Origin: Aspidiotus rigidus
Lineage: Eukaryota; Arthropoda; Insecta; Hemiptera; Diaspididae
Length of the DNA stretch: 64,000 nucleotides
Reading direction: 5' to 3'
Assembly: GCA_035079385.1 (NCBI GenBank)
Contig: JAVHKY010000023.1
Location: forward strand, 3,906,001 to 3,970,000
Below, piece by piece: positions 22,371-34,640 of this stretch. How positions within the stretch are numbered: position 1 is the first letter of the stretch; every line of letters starts with the position of its first letter. The position numbers and the translations under genes are program-made. The notes below the pieces were generated by a model. It ran no database searches, had not been told where the DNA came from, and worked only from the letters and a program-made list of their open reading frames with translations.

Positions 22371-25029
22371 ACTGGTTACCCGATCGGATTACTTCGTCAG
22401 CATTTGTCTCTGAGCCGAGTCATAACACTAATTTTAATTCTCGATGACATGACACCTCGTTAGGCAAATAAAATTTTGAACATCAAGATTAGAAACCTCT
22501 ATGTGGTGGAACGAGCAGAAAAACTAAATATGTGTAAATACAACTTCTCTGTATTCTGTTCTTTTTTTTATCTGCGTCCATCCCTTCCTCTCTCGCCCTC
22601 TATTTTCTTTTCTCATTCACTCCCTTCTTCCTCTACCTCCGCTTTCCATTTCTTCTTCCCACTTACGTAACTGAGTTCGTTGCTATCTATTCTCTTTCTA
22701 TTCACCCCCTTTTCTCGCTCTCCACGAGCGCTTCCGGTTCTCCTTGCAGGGCACAAAATGAAGACACGTTACTCCTCAGAATACCTTGACATATTTCAGT
22801 CACTGTTCGGCTCATTTTATTACGGCTCGGCTTCAATGCGCTTCTTTCACCTTCTTTAATCAAACGTCTTGCAGCTCAGTCTCGCTATTTTTCCCTTTTC
22901 ATTGTATCTGCTAATTTTCCATAATATAGAGAGTATTTCACTCAGCCAGTAGAAAATCTGACAAAATTCCTCCAAACGACAATCCATAGGCAGGGCAGGG
23001 GATCAGCTGGTGTGTCAACAGATCGAAACTCTGTACCGCGCGCTTACTTTCGAAAGAAGAGACCTCTAATTTCGGTTGAAAATATCACCCTCTCCAATCA
23101 CCGCGCTCTACCTACAGCAAGATCATCATAAAATGGTCGTTATACAACGATAACGCATTACACAAGCGCTGCGCATCGAAAATGAATGAAAGATATTGGT
23201 TGGAACAGAAAACCAATTACTTGAAGATTTTTCATAAATGTAACTCGCGCTGTGGATACAAACTTACACGTATAGATATTTCTCTTTCCTTCTTGAGACA
23301 AACCTAAATACAGATAGATACGAGAAAGGCGGTCGCAACCTATTAACAATTTTAACGTTTGGCCTCGAGATGAAAGGAGAAAAATAGAAGATCTTGAATA
23401 AATGTAATATGGGGGCAGCAAAGGTTAAAGTGAAAGAAAAAAAAAGAGCTCTGCTGCTGCAGCAACGTATATTGGCTAATGGCGCACATAAAAATAATAA
23501 TGTTCTTTTAACGCAGAACCGGACGAATGTGGATACGTGTACGCATGATACCGATAGGCGATATAACTATTAGATAGGCCGTTTGAGTGCGAGTAAGATG
23601 GAAAGAATAACTCTCGGAGGCTCGTTCGAGCAGGTTTAATTCCCACGATACCACTAACCGGTTGGATGAACCCCGTAAAGTGAATTTCCTTCTAGTCTGA
23701 TGTCTATGGATGGAGTTAATAGTAATCAGTGCCCAAAAGAATATTGTATTCCGATCTTATAATTATGCCATTGTTCCGATTGTTCCTCATCGTCGGAGGT
23801 TTGGACAATTTTCAAGAAAAATTGCGCTCCGATAATTTTTGACGACGGTATGCTGGTCGTCGTTATTTTACGACGCCTGTTAGCAATTTCTATATTATAA
23901 ATTTAGGAAAATACGAACGGTAGTAAAATTTTATCGAGTTCATCAACATTTCTATATAATAGCATTGGTTATAATAACAGTATGACCGCTGTACGGGTAT
24001 TTAGCAGTAAAATATTCAAAGGCTCCGCGAAAGAAGTTATTTGTAAATTTATCGGCGTGTTTGCTCGTTGTTTACGCATCGACTTCTGTTTCGGAAAGAA
24101 TGTTTCATCCTTTCTTTGATTTAGTAGCCATTCTTCAATATAGGATGATGGAAGCTATAAACGGAGAATAGCTCATCTCATACGTACTGATAACGATCGC
24201 GAACACGGGTATTAACGCTGATATACACCTTCGGTGTACGGCGAGCTGTCAGGAACTGAAACCAACTCGCGCGTCACATAGAGGATGATGTCAAGAATGA
24301 CTGTTTTTCTCTTCTTTTTCTTCTTCCCACTCTTCTTCTGGATAGCATTACAGCGGATGAGGTACAGCACAGGTCACCTTGTCATCCTTTATTTAGATTA
24401 CTTGCCTGTATCTAATACAATTTAATTCACGATGGCATTGCAGCGATGCAACGGATCGGTGAGTTACCGTACCGTTTTCGAAAACTAATTTTTTATTCAA
24501 ATATCAACTCACAGAAATCTGGTTTTTCAATTCAAATAACGATTTTTCGAGTACGATCGTCGTGTGCTTCTTGGATTACCGTTCCTTCCTGCGAGAGGAG
24601 TTTGACGGAAGGTGAAGCCGCGACGCCGTCGCGTTTTCGTCAATTCCACCTGATGTGAAATTGGAACTGGCGAGCAGAGAGAGATGAATATGAACGTATC
24701 AGTTCGCTTTTCAACTTATACACTACATAAAATTATCGAAATATTATATCTACTCCTTCGTTTCAAAAACTGACATATCTTCTATATAGAGACCTATGTA
24801 GTGTAGCATTTTATATGCAAATATTCAGTCTAACTCTTTCCGTGATAGTCTCATCCCACCACGATTTAATTTTTTTCTTAACCTAGACCATATTTAGCGG
24901 CTTGAAGGGAGCCTATTAGCGTGGGTGAAGGGAGGAACAAGGATTTACGGAGCCAAAATTATTAATTTGAAATATGGATCTTCAAGGTAAAGCTACCACC
25001 AGAGTTAAGGCTCCTGTAGCAGTGAAGAG
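22371..25029. other. No gene or element recognised
   Basis: About 2.7 kb with no recognisable coding similarity. It has pyrimidine-rich stretches near 22560-22670. R1-like coding similarity starts to be visible from about 25030. Confidence 0.35.
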
Positions 25030-25488
25030 TAGGGTGAACTAGGCTTTAGAATAGTGAAGTGTTTGCTCAAGTAGAGCAGACTAGAACATGCAGTAGGAAA
25101 AACGAAAACCATTATCATTCCACCCTCTTTTTAACTGCAAGGTGTTGAAATCACGATGAAGAAGGTCATGAAGTAACTGGGCTCCTGGTTTGACTCAAAG
25201 TTCAGCTTCAGGTACCATTTCCTGATGGCAATGGAAAAGACAAGCAGGGTAGTGGTGCCGTTTGATGACAAACCTAGGAGGGCCCAAGGAACGATGAGCA
25301 CCGTATTGTCGATCCTCCTATAAGGTGCCCTAGTATGAACCGACTCCATGGAAATAGCCTACAGAAGGAAAACGATGGAAAAGATTAGACGAATAGTTGC
25401 CCTCTGCCGCATAGTCTCGACGGTGGCCTTTCGCGCATCAGCACTCTCACCAAGGAGAGAAAGGCGGTGTTCTAAGCAAAGAATAGGA

Positions 25489-26879
25489 CAGCGTTTCTCA
25501 ACCGGTGTGCCGCGAGATTTTCATTAATGAGAACGAAAATGATATACGACAGAGAAAATCTTGTATCTTTCAAAATAATAGAATTTTTAGATGCTGCAAT
25601 ACAGGACCATCTTATACGAAGAAATGAAACGTTTCTGAATAAACTTGTCTTAACTTGTAAGGATGTATGATAAGAAAACTGCAGATTAGCAAGGTGACAT
25701 TTATACTTGAGAGCATTACTGTGGGCAAACTGCGTTGGAATTTGTACCGATGAGGCCTTGCATGATTGGTCAGAAGGCGAAAGAGAAGAATCCTAATATC
25801 AGTACTACGCACTGACTGCTTTATCCACCGAGAGGCTCTGGTGTCAAAAACTCTGAATCCTGAACTGAATTCTGTTCTGAATGACTAAACTACATCAAGG
25901 GAAGGCCATTGAAAAGTCGAATTTTCTCCGAAATGTGTGCTTCGATGCAGGCAGATTTCACGTGTCTCTTATTCCATTCGGAAGTTCGTTGGTTATCGCG
26001 AGGTAGAGTTTGTCCCGTGTTTACGAGTTACAAGAGGAATTACTGATTTTCTTTATGCGAGAAAATAATCAAAAAAATACGTCAGTTTTCTTGAAAACGA
26101 TAGTTGGAGGGCGCAGTTAGCTTATGTGGCCGACATTTTCCAACACCTGAATGTCGTTAATTCTAGTTTACAGGGTCCTTAAGTAAATATTCTAACTTCC
26201 ACAGATAAAGTTTCCGCTTTGCGAGCAAAATTATCTATGTGGCTTTCGAATGTACAACAGGGTACCTTCGCTATGTTCCCTCTTTTTACGGCGGAAGGAA
26301 GTAGGGATCCTGCGATTATAGTGAATATAGTGGAACACCTGAAATCTTTGAACTCGGCCCTTCTGAAATACTTCCCTAATCTTGAAATCGAATCTTATGA
26401 CTGGATCTGACAACCGTTGTCTTCAATGGTGCAAGTTTCACAAGATCTCCTAGATGAATTTATAGAGCTTCAGAATGTTCGGGAGCTGCGCCTTCAATTC
26501 GGAGACTTATCTTTGACTTCATTCTGGGTAAGTCTTCAGAGGGAGTATCCGCGTCTCTCAAAAGCAGTAGTTGATGTACTGTTGCAGTTCTCAACGTCTT
26601 GGTGCTGCGAACACGGATTTTCGGTCCTCACCAATGTGAAAAATAAACGGCGAGAGAGGCTTTTGGCGTCAACGTTGGAGGACGACGTTCGCTCGTGCCT
26701 TTCGAGTATTCAGCCCAATATCACCAACCTTTGTAAAAAAACATCAGGCTCAACAATCTCATTGACTCATTTTTTTTTTTTTTTATTTATTCAAAATTTG
26801 ATATTTTGGAAATAGTGTGCCGCAAAAAAACCTACGATCAAAAAGTGTGCCGCAGAACGAAAAAGGTTGAGAAACACTG
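25489..26879 (+). mobile_element. hAT transposon, internally deleted, exact 8-bp target duplication
   Basis: The ends are CAGCGTTTCTCAACC at 25489 and its near complement GGTTGAGAAACACTG ending at 26879. The subterminal motif GTGTGCCGC occurs once at the left and twice at the right end. GAATAGGA flanks both sides (25481-25488 and 26880-26887). It carries a decayed transposase on the plus strand that lacks the N-terminal half, so it is a deletion derivative. It sits inside the R1-like LINE relic. Confidence 0.92.
25720..26815 (+). pseudogene. hAT transposase remnant (ZBED5/SCAND3-like)
   Basis: Across several frames the order is: VGICTDEALHD, CFIHREALVSKTL (about 25820), LNYIKGRPLKSRIFSEM, then LLFHSEVRWLSRG (25960-26005), QLAYVADIFQHLNVVNSSLQG (26117-26176), VNILTS-DKVSALRAKLSMW, LLKYFPNLEIESYDWI, then a TGA at 26408-26410, then SFWVSLQREYPRLSKAVVDV and the hAT dimerisation end FSTSWCCEHGFSVLTNVKNK (about 26587-26650). 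The 26408 TGA sits where family members usually have Arg, so CGA to TGA decay is likely. The BED zinc finger and first catalytic part are absent. At least two frameshifts and several stops are present. Confidence 0.85.
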
Positions 26880-27625
26880 GAATAGGACAATGATTGATTT
26901 AGAGACTTTCCGGGTCAAACAGAAGGCCAGGCACTTGCTTGAAAAATGGAGAGCGGAAAGAAAGAATTTCTCAGAGTCAGCAAGGGAAATAGACGACCCC
27001 TGCCTGTGTTGATACACAACCTTGATGAGTCGATGAACCGAGACCATGATCAGCTAAATTTCCACCTGACGCTGGCGTTGAGCAGTCATGGCTGCTTCAA
27101 TGAGAAGTTGAGGAGAGTTGAAAAGGCAACGTGATGCATTGCGATCAAGGGCGGAAGCGTGGAGGCATGAGCGGGGTAAGCTCAATCGGTTCCTGCAAAA
27201 GATTGGGGTCGATGAAGCGCTTGCTCCGGGAAGTTTGCGACCACAGTCACGAAGAAGAAGATGGATATGGAATGCAAGCCACGATATGGGGACGGCACTC
27301 TGCAGAAAGAAGATCAAGCATAGGAACATGAAGAATGAAGAAGAAGAGACCCTAACTGTAACTTACTAGTTTGCATACCTGGGGGCAATGCAGCTTAGAG
27401 GTTGTCAAGCGGAGGAGGTATCGGAGAGATTTTTCAACGCTAAAGTTTTACTCGAAAGGTTCGATGCCACTGTTGGAGGAAAAGAAAATAATGCAAACGC
27501 AACTCACATCTACTTCACAATGAAGGACAGGCGGTCGTACAAGGGATCAGGATGTGAGCTGGACGTATAGGTAGATAAGGTAGCCTAAATTAGTAAACCT
27601 GGTTCTAGTAGTATATACTAGACTA

Positions 27626-28752
27626 CAGCAGCGGATTTAAGGAGGGGGGTTTGGGGTTTAACCCCCCCTCGTAAAAAAAAGAAAGAAAGAAAGAAAGAAA
27701 GAGGAAAAGGGAAAAAATGTACGAGTTGAATATTCTAAAAGCCTTCCTTTCCATAACTCCCCCCCCCCCAAAAAAAAATTAGAAGCCATTGCAGACGTTG
27801 CAATGGTAGCGGGGAACCCGCAATTCCTCTGCCCTATTTCTATTATGTATTACATGAAGAAAGCTTCATTTGTCATTACCTAAATATTGAAAGAAGAAGA
27901 AGTACATAAATTCAAAATATTAAATTTTGTGATATTTCATGAAAAATTGAAATAAAAGAAAATATTGCTGGTAAAACGTGAGAGCAAGGTTAAGAATTGC
28001 GAAAACTTTGAAAATAGAAAATAGGCATATCAACGTCAAAATCTAGCCTAGAAAAATTCCTACAATTAAATTTTCCAAGTCCCTCTTTCATCTTCCAAAA
28101 TCCCCCCACCCTTTTTCCCATGAAATATAGGTCAAAGTCGAAATTTCCCTACCATCTGTCCGAGAGTCAAATTTTTCCAAGGCCCCCCCTCCTATAATGT
28201 ATAGCATCTGGGCCTAATTACTAGGCCTATTAAGCAGTATACAACTTCCTTTGAACTACAATCTAGGCTACAAAAATTCTTTCAATATATAGCCTAAACA
28301 ACGTCAAAATCTAGCCTACAAAAATTCCTACAATTAAATTTTCCAAGTCCCTCTTTCATCTTCCAAAATCCCCCCAGCCCTTTTCCCATGAAATATAGAT
28401 CAAAGTCGAAATTTCCCTACCATCTGTCCAAGAGTCGGATTTTTCCAAGCGCCCCCCTCCGATCATATTCATCTCAAAAGTCAAAAATTTTAACAGGGAA
28501 CCTGTTTTATCGGGGGTCTTTTCGGAAAAAACGCCGTCCGGCGTCCGCCGTCAAACCAAAAACTTAGAAAAATTTTGAGTCTCGAGCTATATATGGGTAT
28601 GATAGGAGGGGGACTTGAAAGAATTTCGACTTTCGAGCTATATATGATAGGAGGGGGACTTAGAAGAATTTCAAGTCTCGAGCTGTAATCTCCTAACAAA
28701 ATAGATAGCGGGTTCCCCGCTAAAAAAAAAAGAATTCCTAGATCCGCCACTG
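27626..28752. mobile_element. hAT-type MITE with internal minisatellite
   Basis: The ends are CAGCAGCGGATTTAAGG and the complement of CAGTGGCGGATCTAGG; CTAGACTA flanks both sides (27618-27625 and 28753-28760). The interior has a GAAA microsatellite (27680-27705), a ~160-bp unit repeated at 28033-28190 and 28302-28460 (ACAATTAAATTTTCCAAGTC, then TTCCCTACCATCTGTCC), and a minisatellite of AGCTATATATGATAGGAGGG (28580-28690) shared with 3350-3530. No coding. It lies beyond the end of the R1-like coding similarity. Confidence 0.9.
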
Positions 28753-28760
28753 CTAGACTA

Positions 28761-31700
28761 GAAGATCCAGTCCGTCTGATGACGTCGTAGGGCAGGCGTA
28801 ACCTCGAGACTTGATATTTCATAGGTTATTTTAGAGCTTTTCAGTCCATATTTACAAGGCTAAAGGATCAGTTACTCTAGTTTTGTGGTTGATTGGTACC
28901 CTAGAATACATGGAAGTCGGGCTAAGATAGGGGGCGTAACGCAGTTATTTGAAAAGCACATGAGGTAATTAAATAGTCTGGACTCTTAGGCCAGTGCGCC
29001 AGGCAAGCAGATTATCAAGAAAGTGAGTTAATGACTGGGAGAACGTTACAATTTTGAAACGATGAACTCGTCGACTACTAAACTGAAAAATGAAAATTTG
29101 ATCATCTTGTCGGTAATGACGTAGAAAAGAAGATTTCTAGGATGAGGGAGAGGGGCTTCAACAAAGGAAGAGGACTAATTTTAGTAAAAGTCGATTTGTA
29201 GAGAGGACAACATGAAAATTTAGGGGTGCAGTTTTTTTTTAGAATTGTATTTTTGTATCCCTAGCGCAATACCGTCGCTCCCTCTCTTGGCTACGGGCCA
29301 GAATTCTGGGTTAAAGGTTAAGAGGAATATTAGCACAAATTTTATGGACGAAAATTTGGTTCGTATTTATGCTCAGAGAACATCGCGTCCGTTCAGATGA
29401 CCTTGATTCATTTTCAAATCCCCACAGAAGAATGACTCGAAAGAATCACAAGCTGGAGGAACGCGTATTCAATTTCGATTAAAGATGAGGGAACTGTTTC
29501 AGGCAAATACAAGATAAAGGAGAGTTTGATGCCTTCGACTGAAGAACGCAAAGAAGGACGATGGTTGACTTATTTGAGGGACTGGAAAAATATCATTAAA
29601 ATTGAAGAGGATCGATTGAAAATTGACGATCCCCAGAATCTGTCATCAGGACACTATAGTTATATTATCGACGTAAACGCCATTCCAAATTGAGTTCTGG
29701 CTCCGTCCAAAAGATCTCTTTTCATATAAAACGCAGCACAACAGCTTCTTTTGATCGAAACAACCTTATGAGGATAAGCTCCCCAACCGATCACAAGTCA
29801 AACGAATGCAAGTCACCTATCAGCACAACCTTGATCACTGCAGAAGCTTCCTAGAGTACATTTATACTCCTTCAAAACAGAATAAGAAAGTCATGAATCT
29901 CCAAATTTTCGTGTTTACTAACAGTAATCACGAGCACAGTCGAAGATTGCAAAACAGTAAATTTGTTAAGATGTCGTAGCCTGCATTAGTATCAACCTTC
30001 TTGCCCTTTTACGGCGCACTTATTTTCTTTACATGACTTCTCTCTTTATGATTGGTGATCGCTAGAAAGGAACCTGCATTTTTCGGGTTCGCACGAACGC
30101 GTTGATTTGTCTTTATCCAAATATTGACAGTAGCGGCAGATTTTCAATAGATGCATTTCTAGAATATTGACCGTCAGCTCAAAAGTGAAGACAGGCCAGG
30201 CTCACCCATCATCGGCGCACAGCGTGCCGCATCACATCTAATTAGTGAAACACGTTTTCCCGATGTTTACTCTGTCTACCTAAACCGGGTCCTTGTGTCA
30301 AATACGGATCGCCGCGTCCGCACAAATTACCATTAATTTTTTACCGATCTTAAAACTCGAGAGAACTAATATATATCCTCCGCGTCATCTATTATCGTTC
30401 GTTTGTTTACCATCAATGTCTCCTTCGTAATACAATAATACGAAGTACCTACCCGTACAAAAGGTACGACACGCAAGTACAAAAACAATCCCGACTAGTC
30501 GAGAGAACTATGAACATCATAAAAAAATATATACACTTATAAATATAGTGTATATCATTAAAAAATAGCCTTAATTAAACTTATTATTTTTGAACTGTTT
30601 GAAAAAATATATCGCCTGCATTTCTCGTATACATCCGTATGATGGGTCGTATACTTCGAGAATTTTAAAATCTATACTCGCATAATAAAAAGAAAAAGAG
30701 ATAATACAACATAACTTCTTTCTCCACATTTTATATGTATATGCATTCCTAATCCACCATTATTTTATGAAGTATGACATTCCAGAATCGATAAGTGGCG
30801 ATATGATGTTTTACGAGAGAAGAAAAACTAGCCAATATTCTTCTCTCTTTGCGTTCGCCCCCACCAATAAAAAACTAGATTCACTGTAGCGGTATCCAAT
30901 AAAATTGCAAAGGACTTCGTGATTCTAATATTACGTGCGCGCATTATTACGAGGAATGCATGTTAAAAGATAGTAATGTAAATAGAAGGTGAACAAAAAA
31001 TAAAAAGTACTGTACACTGTCGATGGAAAAGGTAAAAAAATGATCAAAAGAAAACCACAAAGAGAGTACAGTATCCCTCTCCATAAGAAAATGTACGAGC
31101 ATTATAAACATCTTTGATATTAATTATAACAACGTTTTATGGAAGAGAACCGGTTTACATTATACCAGTACAAACACCAACGAACAATTCGATTTTTATA
31201 TTTATTTCAGATACATATATATATAATAAAACGCGACGTTTAGTAATTTACAAAGAAAAAATGTCCCCGTCGTCGCTGATCGTCTAAGTACCATAGATTT
31301 TTTGTGCAGTTGGTCAGATGTTCCAAAGCTAGTCTATCAAGGCTCGAACAGGGATCGGGTTCCTCATGTCCTTGATTTATGACCAACATCTAATAGACAA
31401 AGTGCAACCACCAAATGTTCAGTAATATGAAATATTTTAAAGTTTTATCGTTTATATTCACGATAAACCAAAGTCTCTTGTCTTTAAGGTACCGGGACTT
31501 GAAATCTTATCACCCGCCCAACGCAAGTCCTTTCACCAGAATCCTCCAGAATTTCTTTCGTTCGCGTTCGTTTGTTCCGTTTGTTGAAATTTCAGCAAAA
31601 CTATAAAATTTTCAGTTTTTTGTGAAGGGAGATGTTTTTTAGAGTCCGTCGTGCAGAGCACTGATTTACATAAGATGTATGTCAGATCCGTGAGTTCCTC

Positions 31701-31768
31701 AAACTCCTCCTCCTGGTCCATCTGCGTAGCCTACCCTCATTATCCACGGTAAACTGGGTTTTGAATGT
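28761..31768. other. No gene or element recognised
   Basis: 3 kb of mostly AT-rich sequence. I looked for LINE-like similarity beyond the R1 relic in 28860-29700 and could not support any. Confidence 0.3.
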
Positions 31769-31776
31769 GTTGAGAT

Positions 31777-32047
31777 CTTAGACCATACAACAGATAGACC
31801 GAGCATCGGCCATATAAGCGTGTACAACGCGTTGAACGGAAGACATGATAAGAAAATAAGGGGGACTGGACCTCAATGAAGGCAACGCGGGTGAACGCGC
31901 GGAGCAGTGAAACGCACCGAACACCCGCGCCGCTCATCAAACTTGTAAACAAGGTCCAGTCCCCCTTATTTTCTTATGTGTATTCTTATCATGTTCTCCG
32001 TTCAAAGATTCATTACTATGCTCGGTCTATCTGTTGTATGGTCTAAG
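31777..32047. mobile_element. Hairpin MITE with exact 8-bp target duplication
   Basis: A perfect 29-bp inverted repeat begins CTTAGACCATACAACAGATA (31777-31805 and 32019-32047). GTTGAGAT lies on both sides (31769-31776 and 32048-32055). Nested inside is a second inverted repeat containing AAGAAAATAAGGGGGACTGG (about 31848-31873 against 31952-31977), so the whole unit can fold into a two-stem hairpin. No coding. The 8-bp duplication suggests hAT-type mobilisation. Confidence 0.88.
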
Positions 32048-32055
32048 GTTGAGAT

Positions 32056-32985
32056 ACGTTTATCTTGATCCTTGCACACTCGCAAATACATGGTTACCAA
32101 AAATACCGTCCCGTCTGTTACGGTTCAACGAGCTCATTGTCTCTGTCTTGTGCAGTTCAAGAGGTCAGTTTGGACGATTTTCTCGGTTGACAAATATAAC
32201 AGAATGAAGTCCGATTAAGAAAAAAAAAAAGTAATAAACGACTCATTCGTTGGCGAATTTTTGTCGTTTGTTCAGTTCACGTTCACTTTAAAAATGTTCG
32301 TTCGTCGTTCCTAAACGAACGTTCCCCCGTGTCTGCCAACCTTGGGGTATGAACACTTTTGTGACGTCATCAACCAGCGTTACATATTTTATGTGAAGAA
32401 AACGTTTGTCACACACCCCTAACCCTTCAGATTAAATAAGGACCATTTTCGATTTTGCCTTCAGACCCAGGTGCTTCCTCATCTAGCAATCCAGGCAGCT
32501 TGTAATAATCAGGTCCTGAGACTATTTGTATAAGTTCTCGCTCTTAAAATTCTTCAATGTTCAAATTTTTCCACTGTTCGGATAGAAAAATTATTGAAAA
32601 CGCGGTAGTATTGCGTTGTGACTTCCTCTACAGTCGTTTGCCAGCTTTACATGGTTTCTTTTCTGCTCTTCTCACTACTACTGCAGATTTTGTTTAAATC
32701 TTTCATATTTGGAGAGCAAATCACATTTTCAGCTAGACTTTGATGCAATTATCAAAGTAAGCAAGAGACAGACTCAGCTAGGAGGACGATATCAAAAGCA
32801 TACGCGGCCAACTGATCATAAATACGTCACTTCTGCTCGCACAGATTAGCTATTGAAATCATGGTTGGTCAACTGCGAGGACGGAACCCCTCCGCATATA
32901 TCGTTTGGAAGGTGATGATTGTCGCAGTTTTTAATATTGGTGGAACTGACAAAGAAACGATCACCAGAGTCATAGAAAACGTTGA
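32056..32985. other. No gene or element recognised
   Basis: No coding similarity or inverted repeat seen between the hairpin MITE and the pogo-like element. Confidence 0.35.
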
Positions 32986-33187
32986 TACAGTCCACTCTCG
33001 ATTTAACGAAGGCCAAGGGAGCAAGGAAAAATTCGTTAATTCGAGAAGAGAAAAAAATGTTGTCCTATAATTAGGTCCAAGTAATTTATGACGTCATCGT
33101 TGATATATTGTCCTCATTAACGACGTTATTGATGCATTGATGAGCGTCTCTCTGATTGGTGACTTCATTGATGATATCTTAGTAACA

Positions 33188-33250
33188 AAATTTTCTGGCA
33201 CAGCCAAATAAATGAAGATCATGTTTCATGTCTCGTATATTTTATCAGTT
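33188..33250. repeat. Dispersed repeat C, copy 1
   Basis: The sequence from AAATTTTCTGGCA through AAATGAAGATCATGTTTCATG recurs at 61183-61245 and 63938-64000 with few changes. Confidence 0.8.
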
Positions 33251-33389
33251 ATATTGAAATATTTTAGTCTGGGTTTCTACTAGGTCAAGTGTTTGTGAGA
33301 TATTACACGTTTTCCGCCTTACCTTTTGCGGCGTCGTAAAAGTCTTGTATGAGACATATTTTGAGGTATCGCCTTTCTTGGGGCTCACT

Positions 33390-34640
33390 TGCTGCGCACA
33401 CGGGGTGTACTCGCAAATTTCTGAATCACTTATCGGGTAAAGATTTGCACGTGCACGGTCTCTATTGACGGGTGGGGGGGAGGGGAGGGGTGTACTCGCG
33501 AATTTCAAAATCCGGGTACGGTGAGAGAAAAGACTTGAAACATGTCAATTCTGGGCTTTCGCGGGGTTCACTCACTCCGCTCGTTCGCTCCCTTTCTCGC
33601 TACGCACGCGGGGTGTACTCGAAAATTTCTGAATCACCTACGGGTATAGATTTACACGCGCACAGTCTCTCTTGACGGGGGGGGGGGGGTGTACTCGCGA
33701 ATTTCAAAATCGGGGTACGGTGAGAGAAAAGACCTGAAACATGTCAATTCTGGGCTTTCGCGGGGTGTACTCGAAAATTTCTGAATCACTTATCGGGTAG
33801 AGATTTGCACGCGCACAGTCTCTCTTGACGGGGGGCAGGGGGGGGTGTACTTGCGAATTTCAAAATCGGGGTACGGTGAGAGAAAAGACCTGAAACATGT
33901 CAATTCTGGGCTTTCGCGAGGTGTACTCGAAAATTTCTGAATCACTTATCGGGTAGAGATTTGCACGCGCACAGTCTCTCTTGACAGGGGACAGGGGGGA
34001 GGGGTGTACTCACGAATTTCAAAATCGGGGTACGGTGAGAGAAAAGACCTGAAACATGTCAATTCTGGGCTTTCGCGGGGTGTACTCGAAAATTTCTGAA
34101 TCACTTATCGGGTAGAGATTTGCACGCGCACAGTCTCTCTTGACGGGGGGCAGGGGGGGTGTACTCGCGAATTTCAAAATCGGGGTACGGTGAGAGAAAA
34201 GACCTGAAACATGTCAATTCTGGGCTTTCGCGGGGTGTACTCGAAAATTTCTGAATCACTTATCGGGTAGAGATTTGCACGCGCACAGTCTCTCTTGACA
34301 GGGGGCAGGGGGGGAGGGGTGTACTCACGAATTTCAAAATCGGGGTACGGTGAGAGAAAAGACCTGAAACATGTCAATTCTGGGCTTTCGCGGGGTTCAC
34401 TCACTCCGCTCGTTCGCCCCCTTTCTTGCTACGCACGCGGGGTGTACTCGAAAATGTCTGAATCACCTACGGGTATAGATGTGCACGCGCACGCAAGGTG
34501 TACTCGCAAATTTTTGAATCACTTATCAGGTAGAGATTTGCACGCGCACGGTCTCTCTTGACGTGGGGGAAGGGGAGGGGTTGTACTCGCGAATTTCAAA
34601 ATCGGGGAACGGTGAGAGAAAAGACATGAAACATGTGAAA
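33390..34640. repeat. Minisatellite, ~155-160-bp units, about 7 copies
   Basis: Units start with GTGTACTCGCGAATTTCAAA near 33490, 33693, 33846, 34005, 34158, 34319 and 34579. Each also contains the related half GTGTACTCGAAAATTTCTGA and then a CACGCGCACAGTCTCTCTTG stretch and a G-run, so the unit is itself an old dimer of ~75-bp halves. Two units are longer because they carry an extra CACTCACTCCGCTCGTTCG segment (33568-33610 and 34395-34440). Inner units are almost identical, indicating recent amplification or homogenisation. Confidence 0.9.

Larger units (their letters stand above)
25030..27590 (+). pseudogene. R1-like LINE ORF2 relic, interrupted by hAT 25489-26879
   Basis: With frameshifts and stops, the plus strand gives the order typical of R1-clade ORF2 C-termini: an EHAVGKTKTIII-like stretch (about 25085), GVEITMKKVMK-LGSWFDSKFSF (25140-25205), a RRAQGTMSTVLSILL-GALV-like stretch (25280), TMEKIRRIVALCRIVSTVAF (25377-25430), then across the hAT the segments TFRVKQKARHLLEKWRAERK (26905-26965), DQLNFHLTLALSSHGCF (27050-27100) and KRQRDALRSRAEAWRHERGK (27120-27180). 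Removing the hAT and one 8-bp copy rejoins the two halves. Many stops show that it is old. A second insertion (27626-28752) follows in its probable 3' region. Confidence 0.75.

Noticed and set aside
28860..29700. Possible continuation of a LINE ORF in scattered short frames
   Set aside because: No run of residues matched a LINE domain in a consistent order.
33390..34640. Regularly spaced repeats that could suggest a CRISPR array
   Set aside because: Units are ~155-160 bp and tandem without unique spacers, in insect DNA inside a TIR element; this is a minisatellite.
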